Positions 38,766 through 46,910 of a DNA stretch of 64,000 bases are shown here, piece by piece. Origin of the DNA: Streptomyces sp. NBC_00239 (lineage in GTDB: Bacteria; Actinomycetota; Actinomycetes; Streptomycetales; Streptomycetaceae); contig NZ_CP108095.1 in the NCBI RefSeq assembly GCF_036194065.1, forward strand, positions 1,860,001 to 1,924,000. The letters are read 5' to 3'. The translations under genes were made by a program, and so were the position numbers. The stretch's first letter is position 1, and each line of letters starts with the position of its first letter. Below the pieces are notes generated by a model. That model did no database searches and had not been told where the DNA came from. It saw nothing but the letters and a program-made list of their open reading frames with translations.

Positions 38766-38837
38766 GGCGCTCCCTTCCGGGCGCAGTGTCCCCGCGCGGA
38801 AGCGGCCCGAAACAGGCACAAACCAGGACGAGCGGCG

Positions 38838-39335
38838 TCAGGAGACCGGGAGGCCGTTTTCCAGTTCGACGGCGCCGGAGCCGGTTTCCAGGACCTGGTG
38901 GGCCGATGCGATCCGCAGGGCGAGGTGGCCGGGGAGGTAGTCGGCGAGGTCCGCGGGCGCGACCGTGCGCCAGGAGAGGAGTTCGTCCTCCTGGAGCTCG
39001 ATCGACGCCAGCTGGGCCTCGTCGAGGACCCCGCCGTCGTAGACGTACGCGACGACGGGCGGGCGGGGGCGGTCCATGCCGAGGACCCAGTCGACGGCGA
39101 GCAGTCGGCCGAGCGGCAGGTCCAGGCCGATCTCCTCCAGCGTCTCGCGGCGGGCGGCCTGCCGGGGCGACTCGCCCTGGTCGGACTCGATGGTTCCGCC
39201 GGGCAGGGCCCAGCCCTCGCGGTAGTTGGGCTCGACGATCAGCACCCGCCCGCCGGCGTCGCGGAAGAGTGCGGCGGCCCCGGCCAGCACCCGGGGCAGG
39301 CTCGCGATGTACGTGGCGTAGTCAGTCGTGGTCAC
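38838..39335 (-). CDS. NUDIX hydrolase
   Basis: A 165-residue Nudix protein. The Nudix box is GGTIESDQGESPRQAARRET followed by LEEIGLDL, with the catalytic REtLEEIG intact but two extra residues in the loop before GE. It hydrolyses a nucleoside-diphosphate-X compound of unknown identity. GTG at 39335 follows AAGGTGG. It is transcribed toward the propeller protease gene, whose start lies about 70 bases downstream. Confidence 0.93.
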   Translation of the reverse strand: MTTTDYATYIASLPRVLAGAAALFRDAGGRVLIVEPNYREGWALPGGTIESDQGESPRQAARRETLEEIGLDLPLGRLLAVDWVLGMDRPRPPVVAYVYDGGVLDEAQLASIELQEDELLSWRTVAPADLADYLPGHLALRIASAHQVLETGSGAVELENGLPVS

Positions 39336-39346
39336 CCGGCCACCTT

Positions 39347-39510
39347 AGGGGGTGTCCGGTGGGTCTCCGCGGGGAAGGAGCGGCGTCCGGTGCGTGCTCT
39401 CGGCGTGCCGGACGGAAGCCCGCGTGCCGGGCGTACTCGGGCTTCCGTCCGGTGCGGCGAGAGTGCGTGCCGGGCGTCGCGACGCCGCCAGGATCCATCA
39501 GACACCCCCT
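39347..39510. mobile_element. MITE-like palindromic element with about 17-bp imperfect terminal inverted repeats
   Basis: The ends are agggggtgtccggtgggt at 39347-39364 and atccatcagacaccccct at 39493-39510, complementary except for three positions. The interior is itself a long imperfect palindrome (for example ccggacggaagccc with gggcttccgtccgg). No open reading frame fits. The right end overlaps the last codons and stop of the ADP-ribosylglycohydrolase gene. No clear target-site duplication was found. Confidence 0.65.
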
Positions 39511-40589
39511 GGAGTGTCCGGTACCGCCGCCATCCGTTCCGTACGGGCGGCCAGCTCGCGGATCGAGGCGCCGTCGAAGCCGGCGACGGCGCTGCGCACC
39601 AGGTCGGCGAGCGGATCGGTCCACTGCCGCGGGATGCGGGCGGCGCCGTTGAGCACGCCCGCGACGGATCCGGCGGTGGCGCCGTTGGAGTCGGTGTCGA
39701 GGCCGCCGCGCACGGTGAGGGCGATCGTGCGGGTGAAGTCGCCGTCCCCGTAGAGGAGTCCGGCGGTGAGGACGCCGGCGTTGGGCACGGCGTGGATCCA
39801 GCCGAGTCCGGCGGTGGCGGCCTCCACCTCGGCCAGGGTGGTCTCCCAGTCGAGTCCGGCGGCGTGCAGGGCCAGCACCTGGCGGACCGTACGCGCGAAC
39901 CTGCTGCCCGCCGGGACGATGGCCAGGCCGGCCTCGACGGCCTGGCGGGGGCCGGGCGCGGTGAAGGCCGCCGCGATGGTGGCGGCCGCCCACATCGCGG
40001 CGTACACGCCGTTGCCGGTGTGCGAGAGCACCGCGTCGCGGCGGGCCAGGGAGGCGGCCCGGCGCGGGTCGCCGGGCGAGGTCCAGCCGTAGACGTCGGC
40101 GCGGATGAGCGCGCCGATCCACTCCTGGTACGGGTTGTCGTAGGTGGCCGTCAGCGGCGGGTGCAGGCCGGCCACGAGGTTGCGGTAGGCGACCCGTTCG
40201 GCGGTGTACGTCTGGAGGTACGGCATGCCCAGCAGCCAGGCCTCGCCGACCTGTTCGGTGCTGAAGTCCGGGCCGTGGGTCTCCAGCAGCCGCAGGACGA
40301 GAAGCGACCAGTCCACGTCGTCGTCGCGGCAGCTGCCGTGGACGGCGCCGCGCACGCACTCCGGCCACTCCGGGCGGAGCTGGAACTCGCCGGGCGCGGC
40401 GGGCGGTACCAGGGCGCCGGGCGGCGGGAGGTAGTCCGTGAGCGGGAGCGCGCCCGTCCGGCGCAGGTAGGAGTCGATGCGGGCGCGCGTCCAGTGGTCG
40501 CCGCGCTCGACCGGCTTGCCGAGCATGTTGCCGGCGATCCGGCCGAGCCAGCCCCCGAGGATCCGGTCGTGGAGGGTCGGTGCGGTCAT
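39498..40589 (-). CDS. ADP-ribosylglycohydrolase family protein
   Basis: A 363-residue DraG/ARH-type protein. Metal-binding motifs are at both ends: GGWLGRIAGNMLGKP and RDDDVDWSLL near the start, and GGLDTDSNGATAGSVAG in the C-terminal part. It removes ADP-ribose from proteins or small molecules; the target is unknown. ATG at 40589 overlaps the stop of the BCCT transporter by four bases and lacks its own ribosome-binding site, so translation is coupled. The last residues (TPGGV) and stop lie within the MITE-like element, so the native C-terminus may have been altered. Confidence 0.92.
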   Translation of the reverse strand: MTAPTLHDRILGGWLGRIAGNMLGKPVERGDHWTRARIDSYLRRTGALPLTDYLPPPGALVPPAAPGEFQLRPEWPECVRGAVHGSCRDDDVDWSLLVLRLLETHGPDFSTEQVGEAWLLGMPYLQTYTAERVAYRNLVAGLHPPLTATYDNPYQEWIGALIRADVYGWTSPGDPRRAASLARRDAVLSHTGNGVYAAMWAAATIAAAFTAPGPRQAVEAGLAIVPAGSRFARTVRQVLALHAAGLDWETTLAEVEAATAGLGWIHAVPNAGVLTAGLLYGDGDFTRTIALTVRGGLDTDSNGATAGSVAGVLNGAARIPRQWTDPLADLVRSAVAGFDGASIRELAARTERMAAVPDTPGGV

Positions 40590-42295
40590 GGGGCGGGGGT
40601 GCCGCCGGGCTCGTCGCCGTCGCGGCGGGCGTCGGCGACCCGGCGCAGCCGCGGGTGGCGGGCCTGGCCCTGTTCGGTGAGGGCGTCGCCGACCATCGCC
40701 TTGACGGCGTCGCGCATGCCGTGGAGGGCGTGGTGGCGGGCGGGTCCGGCGCCGGGGTCCTCGCGGAGTTCCTTCACCAGCGCCCAGCAGAGCACCAGCA
40801 TCACGATGACGAAGGGCAGGGCGACGAGGATGGTGGCGGTCTGGAGGGACTTGAGGCCGCCCGCGACGAGGAGGACGGCGGCGACGGCCGCCATGAGCAC
40901 GCCCCAGGTGACCACCAGCCAGGTCGGCGGGTGCAGGGAGCCGCGGCTGGTGAGCGAGCCCATGACCAGCGAGGCGGAGTCGGCGCTGGTCACGAAGTAG
41001 GTCATGACCAGGACCATCGCGACCCAGGAGGTGGCGGTGCCCAGCGGGAGTGCGTCGAGCATCGCGAAGAGGGAGGCCTCGGCGCCGTCCTTGACCTTGG
41101 ACGCGAGGTCGGCGGCGCCGGTGGATTCGAGGCGGATCGCGGTGCCGCCCATCACGCAGAACCAGACGACGGTGGCGCCGCTGGGGACGAGCAGCACGCC
41201 GATGAGGAATTCGCGGATGGTGCGGCCGCGGGAGATGCGGGCGATGAAGGTGCCGACGAAGGGGGCCCAGGACAGCCACCAGGCCCAGTAGAAGATGGTC
41301 CACGCGCCGAGCCAGGCGGCGTCGGTGAAGGCTCCGGTGCGGGTGGCCATGGGCACCAGCTGGTCGAGGTAGCCGCCGATGCTGGCGGGGATCACGTCCA
41401 GGATGTAGACGGTCGGGCCGAGGACGAAGACGAAGGTCATGAGGGCGCCGGCCAGCACGATGTTGATCGTGGACAGCCACTTCACGCCCTTGTGGAGGCC
41501 GGAGAAGGCGGAGAGCACGAAGGCGGCGGAGAGCGCCGCGATGATGATCAGCTCGACGGCCTTCGAGTCGTCGACTCCGGCGGTGATGCCGAGGCCCTCG
41601 GCGACCTGGAGGGTGCCCAGGCCCAGGCTGGTCGCGGTGCCGAAGACGGTGGCGAAGACGGCGAGGAGGTCGATGGCCCTGCCCTGCCAGCCGTCGGCCC
41701 GGCGGGCGCCCATCAGGGGCACGAAGGCGGAGCTGAGCCGGTTGCCGCGGCGCTTGCGGAAGGTCGCGTAGGCGAGGGCCAGCCCGACGATGCCGTAGAT
41801 CGCCCACGGGGTGAGGGTCCAGTGGAAGAACGAGTAGGCGAGGGCCGTACGGGCGGCGTCGCCGGTGCCCGGTGCGGCGCCGCTCGCGGGCGGCGGGGCG
41901 AGGAAGTGCTGGAGCGGCTCGCCGACGCCGTAGAACATCAGGCCGATGCCCATGCCGGCGCTGAACATCATGGCGATCCACGCCGAGGTGGTGAACTCGG
42001 GCTCGGAGTCGTCGGCGCCCAGCCGGATCCGCCCGTACCTGCTGATGGCGAGGACCACGCACATCACGAGGAAGACGTCGGCGGCGATCACGAACAACCA
42101 GGCGAAGTTGTCCAGCACCCAGGCCAGGGCGGTGCTCGACGCCGTGTCGAACGAGCTCTTGGAGAAGGCCGCCCAGGCGACGACCGCGAGCACAGCGGCG
42201 ATTCCGATCCCGACCACGGCGTGGTCGGGCGCGCCCTCCCCGGGGTCGCCGGCCGGGGTGGCCGGTGGTGGCTGGTCCAGCGAATCCGTACTCAT
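40586..42295 (-). CDS. BCCT family (betaine/choline/carnitine) transporter
   Basis: A 569-residue, 12-helix membrane transporter. BCCT signatures are FSAGMGIGLMFYGVGEPLQHF in the glycine-rich helix 3 region and the aromatic substrate box WTIFYWAWWLSWAPFVGTFI followed by ARISRGRTIREF. The hydrophilic C-terminal tail is basic, as in osmosensing members. It imports quaternary-ammonium solutes, probably by Na+ symport. ATG at 42295 diverges from glycerate kinase. The overlap with the ADP-ribosylglycohydrolase gene is notable and its meaning unknown. Confidence 0.95.
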   Translation of the reverse strand: MSTDSLDQPPPATPAGDPGEGAPDHAVVGIGIAAVLAVVAWAAFSKSSFDTASSTALAWVLDNFAWLFVIAADVFLVMCVVLAISRYGRIRLGADDSEPEFTTSAWIAMMFSAGMGIGLMFYGVGEPLQHFLAPPPASGAAPGTGDAARTALAYSFFHWTLTPWAIYGIVGLALAYATFRKRRGNRLSSAFVPLMGARRADGWQGRAIDLLAVFATVFGTATSLGLGTLQVAEGLGITAGVDDSKAVELIIIAALSAAFVLSAFSGLHKGVKWLSTINIVLAGALMTFVFVLGPTVYILDVIPASIGGYLDQLVPMATRTGAFTDAAWLGAWTIFYWAWWLSWAPFVGTFIARISRGRTIREFLIGVLLVPSGATVVWFCVMGGTAIRLESTGAADLASKVKDGAEASLFAMLDALPLGTATSWVAMVLVMTYFVTSADSASLVMGSLTSRGSLHPPTWLVVTWGVLMAAVAAVLLVAGGLKSLQTATILVALPFVIVMLVLCWALVKELREDPGAGPARHHALHGMRDAVKAMVGDALTEQGQARHPRLRRVADARRDGDEPGGTPAP

Positions 42296-42436
42296 GTGGC
42301 CCCACTATGGGGGTGAATATCACCTTTTTATGGCGTGGCGCGCCGGGTGTGACCTGGGGCACGCATGGGCATAGGAGGATCCTCCGGATAGGCTCGGGGT
42401 GGCGCGACTGCACGTTCGATAGCAAGGGATCAGCAA

Positions 42437-43588
42437 GTGACGGACGGAGCAGTAACTGAGGCCGCGCGCGTACTCATCGCCGCGGACAAATTCAAGGGCT
42501 CGCTCACGGCCGTGCAGGTCGCGGAGCGGGTGACGGCCGGGCTGAAGGCCGCGGTCCCCGGCGTGGAGGTCGAGACCCTCCCCGTCGCGGACGGCGGCGA
42601 CGGCACGGTCGCGGCCGCGGTGGCGGCCGGATTCGAGCGCCGGGAGGTACGGGTCACCGGGCCGCTCGGCGAGCAGGTCACGGCTGCCTTCGCCCTGCGC
42701 GACGGCACCGCGGTGGTGGAGATGGCGGAGGCGTCCGGCCTCCAGCTGCTCCCCCGGGGCGTGTTCGCCCCGCTGACGTCGACCACGTACGGCTCGGGCG
42801 AGCTGCTGCGGGCGGCGCTGGACGCGGGTGCCACGAGCATCGTCTTCGGGGTAGGCGGCAGTGCCACCACCGATGGCGGCGCGGGCATGCTGGCGGCGCT
42901 GGGTGCGGTGTTCCTGGACGCGGCCGGCGAGCCGGTGGGCCCCGGCGGCGGGCCGCTCGCGGACCTGGCCTCCGCGGACCTGTCCGGACTCGACCCGCGC
43001 TTCGCCGGGGTCGAGCTGGTGCTGGCGAGCGATGTCGACAATCCGCTGACCGGCCCGAAGGGCGCCCCGGCGGTGTACGGCCCGCAGAAGGGCGCCTCGC
43101 CCGAGGATGTGGCCACGCTCGACGCGGCGCTCTCGCACTACGTCACCGTGCTGGAGAAGGCCATCGGCCCCAAGGCGGCCGAGTGTGCGCTCGCCCCGGG
43201 CGCGGGCGGCGCGGGCGGCATCGGCTACGGCGCGCTGGTCGGCCTCGGCGCGAGTTTCCGCCCCGGCATCGAGCTGATGCTCGACGTGCTCGGCTTCGCG
43301 CCGGCGCTGGAGCGGGCCACCCTGGTCATCACCGGCGAGGGCTCGCTCGACGAGCAGACCCTGCACGGCAAGGCCCCTGCGGGCGTGGCCGCGGCCGCGC
43401 GCGCGGCGGGCAAGGAGGTCGTCGCGGTCTGCGGGCGCCTCGCCCTGACCGAGGAGGCCCTCCAGGCGGCCGGCATCCGCCGCGCCTACCCGCTCACCGC
43501 GATCGAGCCGGACACGGCGAAGTGCATCGCGAACGCGGGCCCGCTGCTGGAGCAGGTCGCCCGCGCGATCGCCGCCGACACGCTCTGA
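42437..43588 (+). CDS. Glycerate kinase (GlxK type)
   Basis: A 383-residue type II glycerate kinase that phosphorylates glycerate for entry into glycolysis. Features are ADKFKGSLTAVQVAERV at the N-terminus, VADGGDGTV, GVGGSATTDGGAGMLAALG and VITGEGSLDEQTLHGKAP. GTG at 42437 has GGGA at suitable spacing. It is monocistronic, with a stem-loop downstream. It may use glycerate derived from glyoxylate, which the ethylmalonyl-CoA pathway produces, but nothing here shows a direct link. Confidence 0.95.
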   Translation: MTDGAVTEAARVLIAADKFKGSLTAVQVAERVTAGLKAAVPGVEVETLPVADGGDGTVAAAVAAGFERREVRVTGPLGEQVTAAFALRDGTAVVEMAEASGLQLLPRGVFAPLTSTTYGSGELLRAALDAGATSIVFGVGGSATTDGGAGMLAALGAVFLDAAGEPVGPGGGPLADLASADLSGLDPRFAGVELVLASDVDNPLTGPKGAPAVYGPQKGASPEDVATLDAALSHYVTVLEKAIGPKAAECALAPGAGGAGGIGYGALVGLGASFRPGIELMLDVLGFAPALERATLVITGEGSLDEQTLHGKAPAGVAAAARAAGKEVVAVCGRLALTEEALQAAGIRRAYPLTAIEPDTAKCIANAGPLLEQVARAIAADTL

Positions 43589-43650
43589 CCCGGCGGGTCC
43601 GTGCCGGTCGCCCGGCCCGGACCGGGTGGTGGTACCTGGAACCGTGTTCG

Positions 43651-43684
43651 AAACCTCCTTCGCGGCATGCCGCGAGGGAGGTTT
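43651..43684 (+). terminator. Stem-loop terminator after glycerate kinase
   Basis: A 15-bp stem (aaacctccttcgcgg with ccgcgagggaggttt, one G-T pair) and loop catg, about 60 bases after the stop. There is no U-run. Confidence 0.8.
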
Positions 43685-43789
43685 CGGCATTCCGTGCCAC
43701 CTTTGGGCCAGGGCTGTCGATCATGAAATAGCGGGCTCCCGTACCGGGTATCCCTTCCTCGTGACCGCGGCGACGGAGCGGGGGCTGCG

Positions 43790-43915
43790 ATGAGCGTGCT
43801 CGGATGGATCGTTACGGTACTGGCCGCGTGGTGCGCCCTTTCGCTGCTGGCGGCGGCCCTCTACGCCTACGGCCGCACCCGCCAGCGCCACCGTCACCAC
43901 CACTGCCGCCACTGA
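43790..43915 (+). CDS. 41-residue membrane peptide with an Arg/His/Cys-rich tail
   Basis: A small open frame with GGAG and a GGGG run just upstream. One transmembrane helix (VLGWIVTVLAAWCALSLLAAALYAY) is followed by GRTRQRHRHHHCRH at the C-terminus. The histidines and cysteine could bind a metal, with the tail facing the cytoplasm by the positive-inside rule. I do not recognise the family. Codon bias (strong G/C in third position) supports translation. Confidence 0.6.
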   Translation: MSVLGWIVTVLAAWCALSLLAAALYAYGRTRQRHRHHHCRH

Positions 43916-44014
43916 CGGCGGCGAGCGGGCAGGGCCCCGGAAAGAGTGTGGTCGTGCTCGAATCCCCCCGCGCTTCGGGGGGTTCGCCTCCGCGCCGGAC
44001 GTCCGCGGCGCGCA

Positions 44015-44725
44015 CTACCCGGAGACCGGGGCGCCCTGACGGGCGGGAGCCGGCGCCGCGAAGCCCCGGTCGGGGATGTCGAGGTAGCGGCGGTTGAAGC
44101 GGACGAAGGGCTCGATCAGCAGGTCGACGAAGACGAGGAAGGTCAGCGTGCCGACGCCGACCGGGCCGCCGAGCAGCCATCCGGCGGCCAGCAGCACCGC
44201 TTCGATCAGGCCCTTCCCGCACCAGAACGGCCACTTCCACCGCTGCCTGATGGTGATCGCGACCAGGTCGATCGCGCGGATGCCGAAGCCGCTCATGATG
44301 ATCAGGGACGAGGCGTACGCGCACAGCACGGCGCCGGCGAGCATCAGCGGGTAGCCGCCGAGGCGTAGGTGTCCGGCGAGGCCTGCCCACTGGAGCAGGT
44401 CGATCAGGGAGCCGCAGAGGAAGAACGTCACGAACGGCGAGAGGACCGGGCGCCGCCGGTTCCACCCGGCCCAGATGCCGATGCAGACGACGGCGACGGC
44501 CGCCTGGCAGATGCCGATGGTCAGCGGAAGGTGTTCGAGGACCCCGAGGGCGAAGACGTCCAGGGGGTCGGTCCCGAGCCGCGACCGTATGAAGAAGTGG
44601 GCGCCCACCGAGAACAGCAGACAGCCGGCCGGGTAGACGAGCGCGGGATGCCGCACCCGTCCCGCGGGCTGCCCGGCGGGATGCCTGTCGACGGGCGGGA
44701 GGCTGCGGTCGCCGGTGCCGGTCAT
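44015..44725 (-). CDS. YczE/YitT-type integral membrane protein
   Basis: A 236-residue protein with about five hydrophobic helices. YczE-like features are LFSVGAHFFIRSRLGTDPLDVFALG near residue 38 and GFGIRAIDLVAITIRQRW in the second half. The function of the family is not established; Bacillus YczE affects surfactin production, as I recall. ATG at 44725 has GGAG upstream. A terminator separates it from lysE. Confidence 0.85.
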   Translation of the reverse strand: MTGTGDRSLPPVDRHPAGQPAGRVRHPALVYPAGCLLFSVGAHFFIRSRLGTDPLDVFALGVLEHLPLTIGICQAAVAVVCIGIWAGWNRRRPVLSPFVTFFLCGSLIDLLQWAGLAGHLRLGGYPLMLAGAVLCAYASSLIIMSGFGIRAIDLVAITIRQRWKWPFWCGKGLIEAVLLAAGWLLGGPVGVGTLTFLVFVDLLIEPFVRFNRRYLDIPDRGFAAPAPARQGAPVSG

Positions 44726-44761
44726 GCGGTTCTCCGGTTCTCCAGAAGACGGATGGACGAC

Positions 44762-44796
44762 GAAGGCCCGGCCGCCGGAGGCGGAACCGGGCCTTC
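44762..44796 (-). terminator. Terminator at the end of the lysE/radical-SAM operon
   Basis: Stem gaaggcccgg (44762-44771) pairs with ccgggccttc (44787-44796), with a 15-base loop that can itself partly fold. It lies between the lysE stop and the YczE start, so the YczE gene probably has its own promoter. Confidence 0.75.
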
Positions 44797-44821
44797 TGCG
44801 GCACGTCGCGTGCCGGCGACG

Positions 44822-45448
44822 TCAGCCGATGGCCTGGTAGGCGAGGAAGCCGCCGAAGAACATGACTCCCACGCCCGCGAGCAGGTCCACGCCCTGGAGC
44901 ATCCGGGAGGTGAACCACCGCCGGAACACGGCGGTCCCCAGACTCAGGGTCGTGAACCACAGGAGCGTGCCGCACGCCACGCCGACGAGCATGGCCACCG
45001 ACGCGGCGAGCGAGCCGGTGACGTTGGCGGCGGAGGCCGCCGCGAACGCCGCGGCCCAGTAGCCGATGGTCGCCGGGTTGGCGGCCGTGGCAGTGAGGGC
45101 CGTACGGAACGCCGTCCACGCGGGGACGGCTTCGCCCTCGGTGTCGACGGCGCCCTTGGCCTTGAACGCGGAGCGCACCGAGCGGAAGCCCAGGTACGCC
45201 ATGACCACTGCGCCGGCGAGGCCCAGTGTGGTGCGCAGTACGGGAACATCCAGCAGCTTGCCGACTCCGGCCAGCCCCAGTGCCGCGTAGACCGCGTCCA
45301 CCAGGGCCGCCCCGAGTCCGATGGCGATGCCGGGTACGAGTCCGTTGCTGAGGACGCTTCGTACGCAGAGCAGGCCGATCGGGCCGAGCGGAAGAGCCAC
45401 CAGGAATCCGAGACCGAGTCCGGCGACCAACGCCGGAATCAGGTTCAC
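44822..45448 (-). CDS. LysE/RhtB-family exporter
   Basis: A 208-residue, six-helix exporter. The N-terminal signature is VALPLGPIGLLCVRSVLSNG, where the P-G-P turn of LysE proteins is visible, and TATAANPATIGYWAAAF gives the NP motif of helix 4. Such proteins export amino acids or related small molecules. GTG at 45448 follows a GGGGG run. It is the last gene behind the HemW-like radical SAM gene, so it may export the product of that set. Confidence 0.93.
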   Translation of the reverse strand: MNLIPALVAGLGLGFLVALPLGPIGLLCVRSVLSNGLVPGIAIGLGAALVDAVYAALGLAGVGKLLDVPVLRTTLGLAGAVVMAYLGFRSVRSAFKAKGAVDTEGEAVPAWTAFRTALTATAANPATIGYWAAAFAAASAANVTGSLAASVAMLVGVACGTLLWFTTLSLGTAVFRRWFTSRMLQGVDLLAGVGVMFFGGFLAYQAIG

Positions 45449-45466
45449 CGTTTACCCCCGTTGTGC

Positions 45467-45490
45467 ATTCCGGTTTTCTCGATTCCGGTT
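45467..45490 (-). promoter_or_regulatory. Direct repeats ahead of lysE
   Basis: Two copies of attccggtt (45467-45475 and 45482-45490), 15 bases apart, lie in an AT-rich gap upstream of lysE. They may be a regulator site or internal promoter; no known consensus was matched. Confidence 0.3.
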
Positions 45491-45543
45491 AAACGAAAGT
45501 GCGACAATCCCTTCCGCCTCCTTGGAGCACGCCTCGCCGTCGG

Positions 45544-46842
45544 TCATTCGACGAGTTCGGATATCCCGAAGCGTACTTCATCGGCCTCTGCGGGGCTGAG
45601 GTCGTCAGGGGCGTAGAACATCTCGTACACATTCGTTGACATGAGCTGCCCCGACCGGGTCAGCGAATACACGTCGCTGCCCTGCCTTTCCAGCCATCCC
45701 TTGTCGAGAAGCTGCTCCAGCTCGTGTCCGAAAACATCCTCCATGGCGATTCCGAAGCGGTTGTGGAAGTCCTGGCGGTAGATCTCGCACATCTTGAGGC
45801 CGCGAATCATGACGCGCCGCATCTCTTGTTCCTTGGTGAGATACGTGGCGAAGTCGAGCGGGATCTTCCCCTCGTCGACGAGTTCGTAGTACTGCTTGAG
45901 CGGCTTGACGTTCACGAAGAGCCGGTCGTGGATCACGCTCTTCGAGGACACGCCGAATCCGATCATCGGCCAGGTGCGCCAGTAGTACTCGAGGAACTTC
46001 GAGTAGTCGGCGCAGCGGTCCGGGTGGTAGTAGCCGGTCGAGCTGCGCCGCTTGAAGCCCGCCGCCTCCAGGGCGTCGATGGCGTACTCGTACATCCGCG
46101 CCTCGTCCTCGGGCGAGGGGAGCGACATCTTCCCGGACTTGATCAGCGAGTGGAAGGCCGTCTTCGGCCAGATCTCCAGGCCGTAGGCGGTGATGCAGGC
46201 GGGCTCCAGCTCGATCGCCCGGTCCACGCTGTGCTTCCAGTCGTCGAGGGACTGGTCGGGCAGCGGGAAGATCAGGTCGATGTTGGTGTGCGTGAAGCCG
46301 CCGTCGACGATGGTCCGGTACGCGCGCTCGGCGGTGGCCAGGTCGTGGGACCGGTTGCAGATCTTGAGCAGCCTGTCGTCGAAGGCCTGGATTCCCAGGT
46401 TGAGCCGGTTGAAGCCGGCCTCCCGCATCAGCGCGATCTTCTCCGCGTCGACCGTGGACGGGTCGAATTCGAGGGCGATCTCCACGCCTTCGTTGAAGGT
46501 GAAGGACTCCCGGCACACGTCGAGCAGGTGGGCGGTCTGGTCGCCGGTGAGGATTCCCGGGGTGCCGCCGCCGAAGTATACGGCGTCGACCCGGAATCCC
46601 GGGAAGGCGGGGTTCGCGGCGAACGCGCGGATTTCCTTTTCCAGGGCGTCGACGTACTGCGCGAAGTGCTTCTCGTTCTTGTTGATGTAGACCGTGTAGT
46701 CGCAGAATCCGCATTTGGTGATGCAGAACGGCACGTGGACGTAGAGCACGGCGCTCTCGGGGCGGAAGTACTCCTCGTACTCGTGCTTGCGGTACTTGAA
46801 CGGGTACGTGTGGATGTTGCGGCGGATGATGTTCTCGGACAT
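45544..46842 (-). CDS. HemW-like (coproporphyrinogen III oxidase-family) radical SAM enzyme
   Basis: About 432 residues. The 4Fe-4S motif is CITKCGFC (Cys40, Cys44, Cys47), followed by YFGGGTPGILTGDQ and FNRLNLGIQAFDD, the HemN/HemW pattern. The C-terminal half has the HemW-type winged domain. The N-terminus is extended by about 30 residues before the barrel, and CDYTVY replaces the usual CxYCxF surroundings, so it is not an ordinary HemW. HemW is a heme chaperone; the role here is unknown. Its nucleotide content reads less GC-rich than neighbours. ATG at 46842 has GAGGAG upstream. Confidence 0.9.
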   Translation of the reverse strand: MSENIIRRNIHTYPFKYRKHEYEEYFRPESAVLYVHVPFCITKCGFCDYTVYINKNEKHFAQYVDALEKEIRAFAANPAFPGFRVDAVYFGGGTPGILTGDQTAHLLDVCRESFTFNEGVEIALEFDPSTVDAEKIALMREAGFNRLNLGIQAFDDRLLKICNRSHDLATAERAYRTIVDGGFTHTNIDLIFPLPDQSLDDWKHSVDRAIELEPACITAYGLEIWPKTAFHSLIKSGKMSLPSPEDEARMYEYAIDALEAAGFKRRSSTGYYHPDRCADYSKFLEYYWRTWPMIGFGVSSKSVIHDRLFVNVKPLKQYYELVDEGKIPLDFATYLTKEQEMRRVMIRGLKMCEIYRQDFHNRFGIAMEDVFGHELEQLLDKGWLERQGSDVYSLTRSGQLMSTNVYEMFYAPDDLSPAEADEVRFGISELVE

Positions 46843-46910
46843 CTGGCAGTCGCTCCTCGTGGTGCCCGCTGGGGAAGGTGTCGAGGCGTGTCCGCACGGC
46901 GCGGGAGCCG

